64,000 nt of DNA from Streptomyces sp. NBC_00259. GTDB taxonomy: Bacteria; Actinomycetota; Actinomycetes; Streptomycetales; Streptomycetaceae. The stretch lies in NCBI RefSeq assembly GCF_036181745.1, contig NZ_CP108080.1:2914001-2978000 (forward strand). The letters run 5' to 3'. The position numbers and the translations under genes were made by a program. Shown piece after piece: positions 42,447 through 51,618 of the stretch (positions are counted from its first letter, which is position 1; the number at the start of each line of letters is the position of its first letter). A model generated the notes under the pieces. The model was not told the origin of the DNA. It saw only the letters and a list, made by a program, of their open reading frames with translations, and searched no databases.

Positions 42447-43868
42447 TCAGCCGGACACCGCCGCGCCCGCGGCCTTCGCGGCGTCCCGAACCGCTCCCGC
42501 GACCGCTCCCGCGACCTTGTCGTTGAAGACGGACGGGATGATGTAGTTCGGGTTGAGCTCGGCCTCGGTGACGACGTCCGCCAGGGCGGTGGCCGCGGCG
42601 AGCATCATCTCCGTGTTCACCGTACGGGACTGTGCGTCCAGGAGCCCGCGGAAGACGCCCGGGAAGACCAGCACGTTGTTGATCTGGTTCGGGAAGTCGG
42701 AGCGGCCGGTGGCGACAACTGCCGCCGTCTGGCGGGCGATTGCCGGGTCCACCTCGGGGTCGGGGTTCGCAAGCGCGAACACGATGGCGCCGTCGGCCAT
42801 CGCCGCGACGTCCTCCGCGCCCAGCACGTTCGGCGCGGAGACACCGATGAAGACGTCGGCGCCCCGGACCGCCTCCTTCAGCGTGCCGGTGACGCCCTCG
42901 GGGTTGGTGTTGTCGGCGATCCAGCGCAGCGGCGTGCCGGGCGCGGCATCGACCAGGTCCTCGCGGTCGGCGTGCACGACGCCGTGGATGTCGGCGACGA
43001 CGGCGTGCTTCACACCCGCCGCGATGAGCAGCTTCAGGATGGCCGTACCGGCCGCCCCGGCGCCCGACATGACGACCCGTACGTCCCCAACCGCCTTGCC
43101 CACCACGCGCAGTGCGTTGGTGAGGGCGGCGAGCACGACGATCGCGGTGCCGTGCTGGTCGTCGTGGAAGACGGGGATGTCGAGGGCCTCGCGCAGCCGC
43201 GCCTCGATCTCGAAGCAGCGGGGCGCGGAGATGTCCTCGAGGTTGATGCCGGCGAAGCCGGGGGCGATCGCCTTGACGATCTCGACGATCGCGTCGGTGT
43301 CCTGGGTGTCCAGACACAGCGGCCAGGCGTCGATGCCCGCGAAGCGCTTGAAGAGGGCCGCCTTGCCCTCCATGACGGGCAGGGCGGCCTTCGGGCCGAT
43401 GTTGCCGAGGCCGAGGACGGCCGAGCCGTCCGTCACGACTGCGACGGAGTTGCGCTTGATGGTGAGGCGGCGGGCGTCCTCGGGGTTCTCGGCGATCGCC
43501 ATGCAGACGCGCGCCACACCCGGCGTGTAGATCATGGAGAGATCGTCACGGTTGCGGATGGGGTGCTTGGACTGCATCTCGATCTTGCCGCCGAGGTGCA
43601 TGAGGAACGTACGGTCGGAGACCTTGCCGAGGACGACGCCCTCGATGCCGCTCAGCTTCTCGACGATCTCGTCGGCGTGGGTGGTGGAGGTCGCCGCGAT
43701 GGTGACGTCGATACGAAGCTTCTCGTGGCCGGAAGCAGTGACGTCGAGGCCGGAGACCGAGCCGCCGGAGGACTCCACGGCCGTGGTGAGCTGCGAGACG
43801 GCGGTTCCGCTCGCGGGCACCTCCAGCCGGACCGTCATCGAGTACGAGACGCTGGGCGCCGTTGCCAT
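42447..43868 (-). CDS. NAD-dependent malic enzyme with N-terminal ACT-like domain
   Basis: A 473-residue malic enzyme (malate to pyruvate and CO2). Residues 1-85 form an ACT-like domain (YSMTVRLEVPASGTAVSQLTTAVESSGGSVSGLDV) that suggests allosteric control. The catalytic part contains YTPGVARVCMAIAENPEDA, GLGNIGPKAALPVMEGKAALFKRFAGIDAWP, FHDDQHGTAIVVLAAL and the Rossmann motif GAGAAGTAILKLL. Cofactor NAD is inferred from my memory that the S. coelicolor counterpart (SCO2951) is the NAD form. ATG 43868 is preceded by GGGAAAGCAGAGGAAC. It stands alone, divergent from nothing and downstream of the helicase gene. Confidence 0.92.
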   Translation of the reverse strand: MATAPSVSYSMTVRLEVPASGTAVSQLTTAVESSGGSVSGLDVTASGHEKLRIDVTIAATSTTHADEIVEKLSGIEGVVLGKVSDRTFLMHLGGKIEMQSKHPIRNRDDLSMIYTPGVARVCMAIAENPEDARRLTIKRNSVAVVTDGSAVLGLGNIGPKAALPVMEGKAALFKRFAGIDAWPLCLDTQDTDAIVEIVKAIAPGFAGINLEDISAPRCFEIEARLREALDIPVFHDDQHGTAIVVLAALTNALRVVGKAVGDVRVVMSGAGAAGTAILKLLIAAGVKHAVVADIHGVVHADREDLVDAAPGTPLRWIADNTNPEGVTGTLKEAVRGADVFIGVSAPNVLGAEDVAAMADGAIVFALANPDPEVDPAIARQTAAVVATGRSDFPNQINNVLVFPGVFRGLLDAQSRTVNTEMMLAAATALADVVTEAELNPNYIIPSVFNDKVAGAVAGAVRDAAKAAGAAVSG

Positions 43869-43987
43869 GGCCGAGTTCCTCTGCTTTCCCTAGCTTCATT
43901 GCTGCATCGCCCGGCGGGGGCCGGGCGGGGCCATCCGATGGTCGCACCTACCAGCGAGTAGCAGGTAATACTGGTCGTTTTGGTTTC

Positions 43988-44001
43988 GGAAAACCTTTTC
44001 C
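43988..44001. promoter_or_regulatory. A/T-rich inverted repeat upstream of the malic enzyme gene
   Basis: GGAAAA-CC-TTTTCC is an inverted repeat with 6-base arms about 120 bases upstream of the malic enzyme start, in an A/T-rich patch unusual for this genome. It could be an operator. Nearby CTAC...GTAG half-sites (43955-43968) could be part of the same control region. Confidence 0.3.
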
Positions 44002-44047
44002 ACCATACGAGAACCCTCAACGAAACAGAAGAGGATCACGGGAAACA

Positions 44048-44086
44048 GAAGAGGTCCGCGTCACTCACGGCGACGCGGACCTCTTC
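44048..44086 (-). terminator. Terminator of the HelD-like helicase gene
   Basis: GAAGAGGTCCGCGTC and GACGCGGACCTCTTC form a perfect 15-bp stem with a 9-base loop. Read on the minus strand it is followed by TGTTTCC. It lies about 220 bases after the helicase stop. Confidence 0.65.
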
Positions 44087-44305
44087 CTGATGCGTTTGAG
44101 CGACACCGACCCGCCATGCTCGCCTCGCGGCAAGTGGTCCCTCTGAGGGACGAAGGTTGGGCCCGGGGGCTTGGATCGAGCCGGTGTCACAGACAGGCTA
44201 ACAAAGACTCCCAGAAGGTGATTCCCTCTGCGCCGAGTTGACCCCCGAACGGCTCCGCGACGCCCGCGGCGCGGACGCCGCGGGCGTCATCACCGGCGCC
44301 GCGGC

Positions 44306-46591
44306 TCAGTCCCTGAGCAGGTCCGGGACCCCGTCCGCGTCCGGTTCGTCACGCTTGCCCGACACCACGGTCAGCTGCTGGGTGGCGCGGGTCAGCGCCA
44401 CGTACAGCACCCTCAGGCCGGCCGGGGACTCGTCGGCGATTTCCGCGGGCGAGACGACCACGGTCGCGTCGTACTCCAGCCCCTTGGCCTCCAGCGAACC
44501 GAGAGCCACCGCCCGGTCACCGAGGCCGGCGAGCCAGCGCGCGGCCTCCTCGCGCCGGTTCATCGCGACCACGACGCCCACGGTGCCGTCGACCTCGTCC
44601 AGGAGCCGCTCGGCCTCCTGCCGTACGGTCCGCTCCAGATCGTCGCGGGCGACGGTGAAGCGGGGCGTGAGGCCGGTCGAGCGAACGGCGCGCGGGGCCT
44701 CCATCCCGGGCATCGCGAGGGCCAGCACCCGCGCGGCGAGCTCGGCGATCTCGGAGGGGTTGCGGTAGTTGACGGTGAGGTCGAAGCGGCGGCGCGGCCG
44801 GGTGCCGAGGGCCTCGTCGCGGGCCTCGGCCGCCTCGTCCGGGTCCGACCAGGAGGACTGCGCCGGGTCGCCCACGACCGTCCAGGTGGCGTGCCGGCCG
44901 CGACGGCCGACCATGCGCCACTGCATGGGCGTGAGGTCCTGGGCCTCGTCGACGATGACATGGGCGTACTCGGTGCGCTCCTCCGCCAGCCGCTCGGCCC
45001 GCTCGCGCTGGGTCTCCTCGCGCTGCGGCATCAGCTCCTCCAGACCGGTGAGCTGGTCCAGCGGATCGAGTTCGCGCCTCCTCCTGGGGCGGGCCGGGAC
45101 GCCGAGCAGGGACTGCAGCTCGTCCAGGATCGCCACGTCGTGCACGGAGTACGCCTCGCGTCTCAGACTGCGGGCGAGTCTGCGCACCTCGCCGGGGTTG
45201 AGGATGCGCCGCGCCCAGCGGCCGAGCCGCCGCTCGTCGGCCATCGCGGCGAGCACACCGCGCGGCGTCAGCTCGGGCCACCAGGCGTCCAGGAACGCCA
45301 GGAACGTGTCCTCGGAGGTGATGTCCTCGTCGAAGGACGCCCGCAGCTCGGCGGCGAGCTCCGGGTCCGTGTGCCGCGTCCCGGCGCCGGACCGCGCGTA
45401 CAGCGCGTCCAGCAGCAGCCGGCGGGCGCGCGGCCGCAGCAGATTCACCGGCGCGGTGCCGCCCAGCACGTTGTGGCGGATGCGCCGCAGCTCCTCGGCC
45501 TCCAGCTCCAGGCGCCGCCCGAAGGCCACGACCCGCAGCCGGTCGGGGGCGCTGCCCAGTTCGAGCGCTCCCCGCGCCGCCTTGCGCAGCACCTTCAGCA
45601 TCCGCGAGGAGCCCTTGACGCGGGCGACCGCCGGATCGTCGTACGTCGTCGCCTCCACGCCGTCCACCAGGGAGCCGACCGCGCGGATCGCGACCTGGCC
45701 CTCCTCACCCAGCGAGGGCAGCACGCCCTCGGTGTACGCCACGAGCAGCGGGGTCGGCGAGACGACGAGGATGCCGCCCGCGTACCGCCGCCGGTCCTGG
45801 TAGAGGAGATACGCGGCGCGGTGCAGCGCGACCGCCGTCTTGCCCGTGCCGGGGCCGCCGGCGACCTCGGTGACGGAGGCGGCGGGGGCCCGGATGACCA
45901 GGTCCTGCTCGGCCTGGATGGAGGCCACGATGTCCCGCATGGTGTGGCTGCGGGCCTGGCCGAGCGCGGCCATCAGCGCGCCGTCGCCGATGACGGGCAG
46001 CTCGGCGCCGCCGAGACGCGCGGTCAGTTCGGGGCGCATGAGGTCGTCCTCGACGCCGAGGACCTTGCGGCCCTTGGAGCGGATGACCCGTCGGCGTACG
46101 ACACGGCCCGGGTCGACCGGCGTGGAGCGGTAGAAGGGCGCGGCGGCCGGGGCCCGCCAGTCGATGACCAGCGGCGCGTAGTCGGAGTCGAGGACTCCGA
46201 TACGGCCGATGTGCAGCGTCTCGGCGATGTCGGCGTACTGCCCGGACTCGTCGGTCCGTACGGCGTCCTCGGCCGGCTCGACCGAGGTGTAGGCGCCGTC
46301 GGGCCCCTTCTTGCCGTGCTTGCCGCGCAGCAGGTCGATGCGGCCGAAGAGGAAGTCCTCGAACTCGCTGTTGAGCCGATTGAGGTGGATCCCGGCCCGG
46401 AACACCTGGGCGTCGCGCTCGGCGAGCGCGCCGGGTGTGCCGACCTGGCCGCGTTTGGCGGCGTCGTTCATCAGGAACTCCGCCTCGTGGATCTTCTCCT
46501 CGAGCCTGCGGTACACCTGGTCCAGATGTTCCTGTTCGACACCGATCTCGCGGTCCCGGACCGTGTCGACAGCGGCTTCCTGCGCGGCCAC
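44306..46591 (-). CDS. HelD/HelR-like SF1 ATPase (RNA polymerase-associated)
   Basis: A 761-residue UvrD-like ATPase. The N-terminal helical hairpin (VEQEHLDQVYRRLEEKIHEAEFL) and the segment ETLHIGRIGVLDSDYAPLVIDWRAPAAAPFYRSTP are typical of HelD, which recycles stalled RNA polymerase instead of unwinding DNA. Walker A is VAGGPGTGKTAVALHRAAYLLY, the DEAQD box is HVIVDEAQDLTPMQWRM, and ARA-type motif VLYVALTRATQQL closes the ATPase. The related HelR protein displaces rifamycin from polymerase, but I see no rifamycin-associated element upstream of this gene. Classical UvrD/PcrA repair helicase is less likely given the N-terminus. Confidence 0.85.
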   Translation of the reverse strand: MAAQEAAVDTVRDREIGVEQEHLDQVYRRLEEKIHEAEFLMNDAAKRGQVGTPGALAERDAQVFRAGIHLNRLNSEFEDFLFGRIDLLRGKHGKKGPDGAYTSVEPAEDAVRTDESGQYADIAETLHIGRIGVLDSDYAPLVIDWRAPAAAPFYRSTPVDPGRVVRRRVIRSKGRKVLGVEDDLMRPELTARLGGAELPVIGDGALMAALGQARSHTMRDIVASIQAEQDLVIRAPAASVTEVAGGPGTGKTAVALHRAAYLLYQDRRRYAGGILVVSPTPLLVAYTEGVLPSLGEEGQVAIRAVGSLVDGVEATTYDDPAVARVKGSSRMLKVLRKAARGALELGSAPDRLRVVAFGRRLELEAEELRRIRHNVLGGTAPVNLLRPRARRLLLDALYARSGAGTRHTDPELAAELRASFDEDITSEDTFLAFLDAWWPELTPRGVLAAMADERRLGRWARRILNPGEVRRLARSLRREAYSVHDVAILDELQSLLGVPARPRRRRELDPLDQLTGLEELMPQREETQRERAERLAEERTEYAHVIVDEAQDLTPMQWRMVGRRGRHATWTVVGDPAQSSWSDPDEAAEARDEALGTRPRRRFDLTVNYRNPSEIAELAARVLALAMPGMEAPRAVRSTGLTPRFTVARDDLERTVRQEAERLLDEVDGTVGVVVAMNRREEAARWLAGLGDRAVALGSLEAKGLEYDATVVVSPAEIADESPAGLRVLYVALTRATQQLTVVSGKRDEPDADGVPDLLRD

Positions 46592-46678
46592 CGAGGCCCC
46601 CTTCTGACGTGCACTGGGCAGCCGTCAACCGTACGCGAAGGGGGCCGGTCTGTCAGGCGGCGGGACCGGCGTCGTGGC

Positions 46679-47563
46679 TCAGGCCTCGGCGCCGACCTCC
46701 ACCAGACGCTTTCCGTCGAAGGTACGGACCTCGAAGTGATCGATCTCGTTGCGGTCCATGGCGGCTCCGCCGTGGACGTACAGCGGGTTCTTCGCCATCT
46801 TGTGCGTGCTGTCCGGGATGCCGTAACCCCACTTCGGGACCGACCAGGACGTGACGACCTCTTCCTCACCGGTCTTGGAGACGGCGACGAGGCTGCACTT
46901 CAGCGGGCCCTTGACGTTCTTGAGCTCCAGGACCGTGTGGGTGCCCCAGGCCTTCTTCTCCATGCCGACGGTGGCGCTGACCTTGGTGATCGCGTCCGTG
47001 GCCTGGACCTTCTCCTCCATGTGGTTGAAGAAGGCGTCCTCGGCGGGGCTGGTGGGGTGAGGTGCCGCGACATTGCCCGCCGTGGCGTCGTCCTGGGTGA
47101 CGACCACCGCGACGGCCGGACCGCCGATGATCAGGACCGCCGACGCCGCGATCATGTACATGCTGCGGCGGCGCTTCCGGGACCGTTTGACCGCGACCTC
47201 GTCGACGAGCCGGTTCAGCAGCTGCGGGCTCGGCGCCGTCGGGATCGAGCCGAACGAACCGGCCTGTCCTGCCGAAGCCGCCGGCCGGGGCGGGGGCTCC
47301 ATGATCCTGCTGTCGAACGGCAGGACATTCGGCTGCGGGGGCACGGCCGGGCGGGCCGGGGCCTCCGCGAGCATCGCCAGCATCGGCTCCATGCCCGAGA
47401 ACTCCTCGAGGTGGGCGGCACAGATGTCGCAGCCCGCGAGATGCGCCTCGAAGGCGGTGGCTTCCGCGTCGTCCAGAATGCCGAGGACGTACGCCCCGGC
47501 GGTTTCATGGACCGAGCCCTCTTCGGACTGTCCGAACTGTCCGAACTGGTCCTGCCTGTTCAT
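46679..47563 (-). CDS. rsuA: Anti-sigma factor of SigU (zinc-binding, membrane)
   Basis: A 294-residue anti-sigma factor that holds SigU at the membrane. The cytoplasmic N-terminus has the zinc-binding anti-sigma motif His41-x3-Cys45-x2-Cys48 (HLAGCDIC). A Pro-rich linker leads to one membrane helix (MYMIAASAVLIIGGPAVAVVVT, about 142-163), then an extracellular domain of about 130 residues. It starts inside the sigma factor stop (ATGA overlap), the standard coupling of such pairs. The name follows my memory of the S. coelicolor sigU/rsuA locus. Confidence 0.9.
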   Translation of the reverse strand: MNRQDQFGQFGQSEEGSVHETAGAYVLGILDDAEATAFEAHLAGCDICAAHLEEFSGMEPMLAMLAEAPARPAVPPQPNVLPFDSRIMEPPPRPAASAGQAGSFGSIPTAPSPQLLNRLVDEVAVKRSRKRRRSMYMIAASAVLIIGGPAVAVVVTQDDATAGNVAAPHPTSPAEDAFFNHMEEKVQATDAITKVSATVGMEKKAWGTHTVLELKNVKGPLKCSLVAVSKTGEEEVVTSWSVPKWGYGIPDSTHKMAKNPLYVHGGAAMDRNEIDHFEVRTFDGKRLVEVGAEA

Positions 47564-48147
47564 GCCGTGACCCCCCTCTCCTCCAGAGCGAGCTTCATGG
47601 AACGCAGTGCGTAGAAAACACGGGACCGGACGGTCCCACTGGGTATGCCGAGTGTCTCGGCCGCCTCATTGACCGTACGCCCCTTGAAATACGTCTCGAC
47701 GAGTACTTCCCTGTGCGCAGGGGTCAAATCATCGAGCGCATCGGATAGCGTCATCAGCCACAACGCCTTGTCGATCTCGTCCTCCGCGGGCATGACCTCC
47801 AGCGGCGACGGATCGACCTCCTGCGGCCGGGCCTGCCGGCTGCGGTGACCGTCGATGACGATGCGCCTTGCGACCGTCACCAGCCAGGGTCGGACAGAGC
47901 CGGTGGCCCGATTGAGCTGACCGGCGTTCTTCCAGGCACGGATGAGCGTCTCCTGAACCACGTCCTCGGCTCGCTGGCGGTCGCCGGCGACGAGGCGCAG
48001 TACGTAGGCAAGGAGGGGGCCGGCGTGCTCCTGATACAGCGCGCGCATCAGTTCCTCGTCCGGGACGGAGGTGCTGGTGCGCGACGAGTCGGCGCGATGC
48101 CGGGCCCTGCCTGAACGGTCATCGGCCACGGCGGCATCCTTGCGCAC
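47560..48147 (-). CDS. sigU: ECF sigma factor SigU
   Basis: A 195-residue extracytoplasmic-function sigma factor. Region 2 contains ELMRALYQEHAGPLLAYVLRLVAGDRQRAEDVVQETLIRAWKN, and region 4 contains LTPAHREVLVETYFKGRTVNEAAETLGIPSGTVRSRVFYALRSMK; the linker is SVRPWLVTVARRIVIDGHRSR. GTG 48147 has GGGAGGTTCAG upstream. In S. coelicolor the homologue affects secreted proteins and development. Regulated by the downstream anti-sigma factor; probably autoregulated. Confidence 0.93.
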   Translation of the reverse strand: MRKDAAVADDRSGRARHRADSSRTSTSVPDEELMRALYQEHAGPLLAYVLRLVAGDRQRAEDVVQETLIRAWKNAGQLNRATGSVRPWLVTVARRIVIDGHRSRQARPQEVDPSPLEVMPAEDEIDKALWLMTLSDALDDLTPAHREVLVETYFKGRTVNEAAETLGIPSGTVRSRVFYALRSMKLALEERGVTA

Positions 48148-48238
48148 CTGAACCTCCCGGTCGAGACCTTGTCTGATGTGTGGCTGCTTGTCTGTCCTCC
48201 ATCACTACGGAAGAGCCCGCCGATCCACTCAACGCGAG

Positions 48239-48262
48239 CGGAAAAACTTTTCAAGATCTTTT
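48239..48262 (-). promoter_or_regulatory. A/T-rich promoter candidate upstream of sigU
   Basis: A 24-base A/T-rich island (read on the minus strand: AAAAGATCTTGAAAAGTTTTT) stands out in G+C-rich DNA about 100 bases upstream of the sigU start. It contains the nested palindromes AAGATCTT and GAAAA..TTTTC. It could be a sigma-dependent promoter or operator; the element cannot be assigned more exactly. Confidence 0.3.
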
Positions 48263-48319
48263 ACGGGGTGGTCCCCGGGCCTGCCTCCGGACGGGAACCG
48301 GACCCCGGTTGAGCCGCCG

Positions 48320-48898
48320 TCAGACCCGGGCGACGGCGGTCCTGCGGCGGTGCCTGGCGACCCGCTCCCGGTTCCCGCAGACCTCGCTCGCGCACCAGCG
48401 GCGGCGCCGCCCACGGGAGGTGTCGAGGTAGACGCGGCGGCAGTTGTCGCCCTCGCAGCGGCGCAGCCGGGCGCGGGCGACGGGGTCGGTGAGCAGTTCC
48501 ACGGCGTCCCGGGCGACGGCGGCGAGCAGCGCGGCGCATTCGGGGCGGGCGAGCGGGGCGCGGACGAGGATGCCCTCGTCGTCGCGTACGGCTGTGACGG
48601 CGGGCGGGGCGGAGTCGGCGGCGAACGCGTTCAGCCGCGCGAGAGCGGGGCCCGCGGCGCCGGGCCCGGCCGGTCCGTGGTCGATCTCCGCGTCGACCAG
48701 GCCCGCCACACAGTCGCGGAGTTCGAGGAACGGCGCGACCCAGTGCCCGGTCACCGGGCCCAACGGCGTCCCGGGTGGCAGCAGTCCGGCCGCCACCAGC
48801 CAACGCCCGAGCCCCTCCGGCCCGTCCGGCGCCACTGCCACGAGATCCAGGCAGACGCGCCCGGAATCGAACCGCCACTCGTACGAGCCGTTGCCCAT
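48320..48898 (-). CDS. CGNR zinc-finger protein (ABATE domain)
   Basis: A 192-residue protein with an N-terminal stress-induced (ABATE) domain (RFDSGRVCLDLVAVAPDGPEGLGRWLVAAGLLPPGTP) and a C-terminal CGNR zinc finger: RRCEGDNCRRVYLDTSRGRRRRWCASEVCGNRERVARHRRR (in pieces, CEGDNC and WCASEVCGNR hold the four ligands). Such proteins are thought to be transcription regulators. The ATG at 48898 opens MGNGSYEWRFDSG. Monocistronic, convergent to nothing and beside nnaR. Confidence 0.92.
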   Translation of the reverse strand: MGNGSYEWRFDSGRVCLDLVAVAPDGPEGLGRWLVAAGLLPPGTPLGPVTGHWVAPFLELRDCVAGLVDAEIDHGPAGPGAAGPALARLNAFAADSAPPAVTAVRDDEGILVRAPLARPECAALLAAVARDAVELLTDPVARARLRRCEGDNCRRVYLDTSRGRRRRWCASEVCGNRERVARHRRRTAVARV

Positions 48899-48983
48899 GA
48901 CTTCAGGGTGCCCGTGCGAAGGCCCCGCGGGAACCCCTCCTGCGGGGCCGGGGCGCCGGTCGTCCCGAAACGTGCGCCGTCGC

Positions 48984-50138
48984 TCACGCGTCCGCGTACT
49001 TCGTGTCCACCGCCGGGTCCAGTGCCAGGCGGTAGCCGCGCTTCACGACCGTCTGGATGAGGTTCGGGGCGCCGAGGGCCGTACGGAGGCGGGCCATTGC
49101 CGTCTCGACGGCGTGCTCGTCACGGCCCGTGCCGGGGAGGGCGCGAAGGAGGTCGGCACGGGAGACCACCCAGCCGGGGCGGCGGGCAAGGGTGTTCAGA
49201 AGCGACATTCCGGCCGGTGGGACGGGGCGGACGTCGCCGTCGACGAGGACCGCGTGGCCACGGATCTCCACCCGGCGCCCCGCGACCGGCAAGGTCCTGG
49301 CCCGCGAGGGCAGTTCGACACAGAGCAGCTGGACGAGCGGGCCGAGGCGGAAGCGCTCCGGCTGGACGGTGTCGAGACCGCGGCTCTGCAGCGGTACGGC
49401 CGTGACCGGCCCCACGCAGGCCGGCAGGACGTCGTGCCCGAGCGCGTCGAGGAGTTCCGGGAGCAGCCCGCGGGCCTCGGCGCGCGAGAAGAGCGATGCC
49501 GCGGCCGGCGCGCTCGTGAACGTCACCGCGTCCAGCGACCGCGCCACCGTGGCGTCGAGCAGCCGGTCCAGCGGACCGAGGTCCTCCGGCGGCATCCACC
49601 GGTACACGGGTACGACCACGACCTCCGCGCCCCCGGCCCGCAGGGCCTCCACGAAGCCGGGCAGCGGCTCGCCGTGCAGTTGCAGCGCCACCCGCCGGCC
49701 CGCGACGCCCTCACCGAGGAGCCGGTCGAGCACCTCGGCCATCGACTCGGACGTCGGCGACCACTCCTCGGTCAGCCCGGCGGCCCGGATCGCGCCCTTC
49801 ACCTTCGGCCCGCGGGCGAGGAGTTCCACGCCGCGCAGACAGGCGAGCAGTTCCTCGCCGCAGCCCCAGCCGTCCGCCGCCTCCACCCAGCCGCGAAAGC
49901 CGATCGCGGTCGTGGCGACCACCACGTCCGGCGCGTGGTCGATGAGTTCCTTCGTGGCGGCGAGCAACTCGCCGTCGTCCGCCAGCGGCACGATCCGCAG
50001 CGCGGGGGCGTGCAGCACCGTCGCGCCGCGGCGTCGCAGCAGCGCTCCCAGTTCGTCGGCGCGCCGGGCCGCCGTGACACCGACCGTGAAGCCCGAGAGC
50101 GGGGCGACCGCCGGAGCGACGTGCTGTTCGTGGTACAT
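48984..50138 (-). CDS. nnaR: Nitrate assimilation regulator NnaR (HemD-like domain fused to winged helix)
   Basis: A 384-residue fusion. Residues about 12-270 form a uroporphyrinogen-III synthase-like domain (FTVGVTAARRADELGALLRRRGA, VVVATTAIGFRGWVEAADGWG, DAVTFTSAPAAASLFSRA), and residues 290-380 form an OmpR-type winged helix (VEIRGHAVLVDGDVRPVPPAGMSLLNTLARRPGWVVSRADLLRALPG). In S. coelicolor NnaR (SCO2958) works with GlnR to switch on nitrate and nitrite uptake and reduction genes. The HemD domain is probably used for sensing. ATG 50138 is chosen. It lies 76 bases downstream of narK on the same strand, so the two are likely co-transcribed. Confidence 0.85.
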   Translation of the reverse strand: MYHEQHVAPAVAPLSGFTVGVTAARRADELGALLRRRGATVLHAPALRIVPLADDGELLAATKELIDHAPDVVVATTAIGFRGWVEAADGWGCGEELLACLRGVELLARGPKVKGAIRAAGLTEEWSPTSESMAEVLDRLLGEGVAGRRVALQLHGEPLPGFVEALRAGGAEVVVVPVYRWMPPEDLGPLDRLLDATVARSLDAVTFTSAPAAASLFSRAEARGLLPELLDALGHDVLPACVGPVTAVPLQSRGLDTVQPERFRLGPLVQLLCVELPSRARTLPVAGRRVEIRGHAVLVDGDVRPVPPAGMSLLNTLARRPGWVVSRADLLRALPGTGRDEHAVETAMARLRTALGAPNLIQTVVKRGYRLALDPAVDTKYADA

Positions 50139-50213
50139 GCCGGCCGAGCCTGGCAAGGGAGCGTGACAGGCTCGGTTCGGCTGCGTTTCCCCGTGGTTAC
50201 GAGGCACTCCGGC

Positions 50214-51566
50214 TCACACCTCGGCGTAGCTGAGCTGCGGCTTCGTCTCGGCTGTGGCGGTCGGCACACGGCCGGCCACCGGTCGGCGAAGGTATACCGC
50301 CCAGGTGACCACGAAGCACACCCCGTAGCAGGCGAGGAAGGCGACGAACGCGCCCGTCCCCGTCCCGGCCGTCAGGAACGACTGCCGGAAGGCGAGGTTG
50401 ATGGCGAGCCCGCCGAGCGCGCCCACCGCACCGATCAGCCCCATCGACGCCCCGGAGAGCCTGCGCCCGTACGTCTCCGCCGCCTCGCCCGTCATGCCCT
50501 TGGCCAGTGCCTTGGCCTGGAAGATGCCGGGGATCATCTTGTACGTGGAGCCGTTGCCGAGCCCGGTGAGGACGAACAGGGCGATGAAGCCGACGAGGAA
50601 CACGGGCAGCGACGCGGCCATGGACGCGTACACCACGACCCCCGTCGCCCCGGCCATCGCGGCGAACGTCCACAGCGTGATCCTGGCCCCGCCGAAGCGG
50701 TCCGCGAGCGATCCGCCGACCGGCCTGATGAGCGAGCCGAGCAGCGGCCCGACGAAGGTCAACGACGCGGCCTGCAGCGGGGTGCGTCCGAACTGGGTCT
50801 GCAGCACGAGTCCGAAGGCGAAGCTGTAGCCGATGAAGGACCCGAACGTCCCGATGTAGAGGAACGCCATGATCCAGGTGTGGGCGTCCTTCACCGCCTC
50901 CTTCGCGGCGCCGGTGTCGTTCTTCACGGGCGCCAGGTTGTCCATGAACAGCGCGGCGCACAGCGCGGCGATCGCGATCAGCGGGATGTAGAGGCCGAGC
51001 ACGAGCCTCGGGTGCGCGGCCCCGGCCGTCCCGATGACGAGCAGTCCGACGAGCTGCACCACGGGGACGCCGATGTTCCCGCCGCCCGCGTTGAGCCCGA
51101 GCGCCCAGCCCTTCTTCCGCAGCGGGAAGAAGGAGTTGATGTTGGTCATGGAGGAGGCGAAGTTGCCGCCGCCGACCCCGGTCAGGGCCGCGACCGCCAG
51201 GAAGGTCCCGTACGACGTGCCCGGCTCCATCACCACATAGGCGGCGCCGGTCGGCACCAGCAGCATCAGGGCGCTGAAGACGGTCCAGTTGCGGCCGCCG
51301 AAGCGGGCCACCGCGAAGGTGTACGGCACCCGGATCACGGCCCCGACCAGGGTCGCGGTCCCGATCAGGAAGAACTTCCCGGCCGGGTCGACCCCGTACT
51401 CGGGCCCCATGAACAGGACCATCACGGACCACAGGGTCCAGATGGAGAACCCGATGTGCTCGGACAGCACGGAGAAGACGAGATTGCGCCGGGCGATCCT
51501 CTCCCCCTCCTCCTTCCAGAAGGTCTCGTCCTCCGGGTCCCACCGTTCGATCCACCTGCCGGCCAT
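50214..51566 (-). CDS. narK: Nitrate/nitrite transporter NarK
   Basis: A 450-residue MFS transporter for nitrate uptake or nitrite export. The nitrate signature GGGNFASSMTNINSFFPLRKKGWALGLNAGGGNIG contains the conserved glycines, and the second one is GLGNGSTYKMIPGIF. It has the expected twelve helices. Like some Streptomyces forms it begins with a charged N-terminus (WIERWDPEDETFWKEEGERIARRNL). GGAGG lies six bases before the ATG. Two GlnR-like boxes upstream and the nnaR gene downstream support nitrogen control. Confidence 0.93.
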   Translation of the reverse strand: MAGRWIERWDPEDETFWKEEGERIARRNLVFSVLSEHIGFSIWTLWSVMVLFMGPEYGVDPAGKFFLIGTATLVGAVIRVPYTFAVARFGGRNWTVFSALMLLVPTGAAYVVMEPGTSYGTFLAVAALTGVGGGNFASSMTNINSFFPLRKKGWALGLNAGGGNIGVPVVQLVGLLVIGTAGAAHPRLVLGLYIPLIAIAALCAALFMDNLAPVKNDTGAAKEAVKDAHTWIMAFLYIGTFGSFIGYSFAFGLVLQTQFGRTPLQAASLTFVGPLLGSLIRPVGGSLADRFGGARITLWTFAAMAGATGVVVYASMAASLPVFLVGFIALFVLTGLGNGSTYKMIPGIFQAKALAKGMTGEAAETYGRRLSGASMGLIGAVGALGGLAINLAFRQSFLTAGTGTGAFVAFLACYGVCFVVTWAVYLRRPVAGRVPTATAETKPQLSYAEV

Positions 51567-51618
51567 GGCGCGCCTCCACTGCTGCTCCGGGTAGTGGATC
51601 CGACGCTAGGGACGGCGG

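Larger units (their letters stand above)
43869..44305. other. 437-base intergenic region upstream of the malic enzyme gene
   Basis: No gene is supported. It holds the malic enzyme promoter (A/T-rich near 43960-44010), the GGAAAA/TTTTCC inverted repeat at 43988-44001, a 13-base direct repeat GAAACAGAAGAGG at about 44020 and 44042, and the helicase terminator at 44048-44086. Confidence 0.5.

Noticed and set aside
46592..46678. Rifamycin-associated element upstream of the HelD-like gene
   Set aside because: I looked for the paired GGGGCTTGC/GCAAG-type element known upstream of rifamycin-induced genes and did not find it, so I do not claim a HelR resistance role.
44891..47614. Plus-strand open frame of 907 codons
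   Set aside because: Antisense to the HelD-like gene and rsuA.
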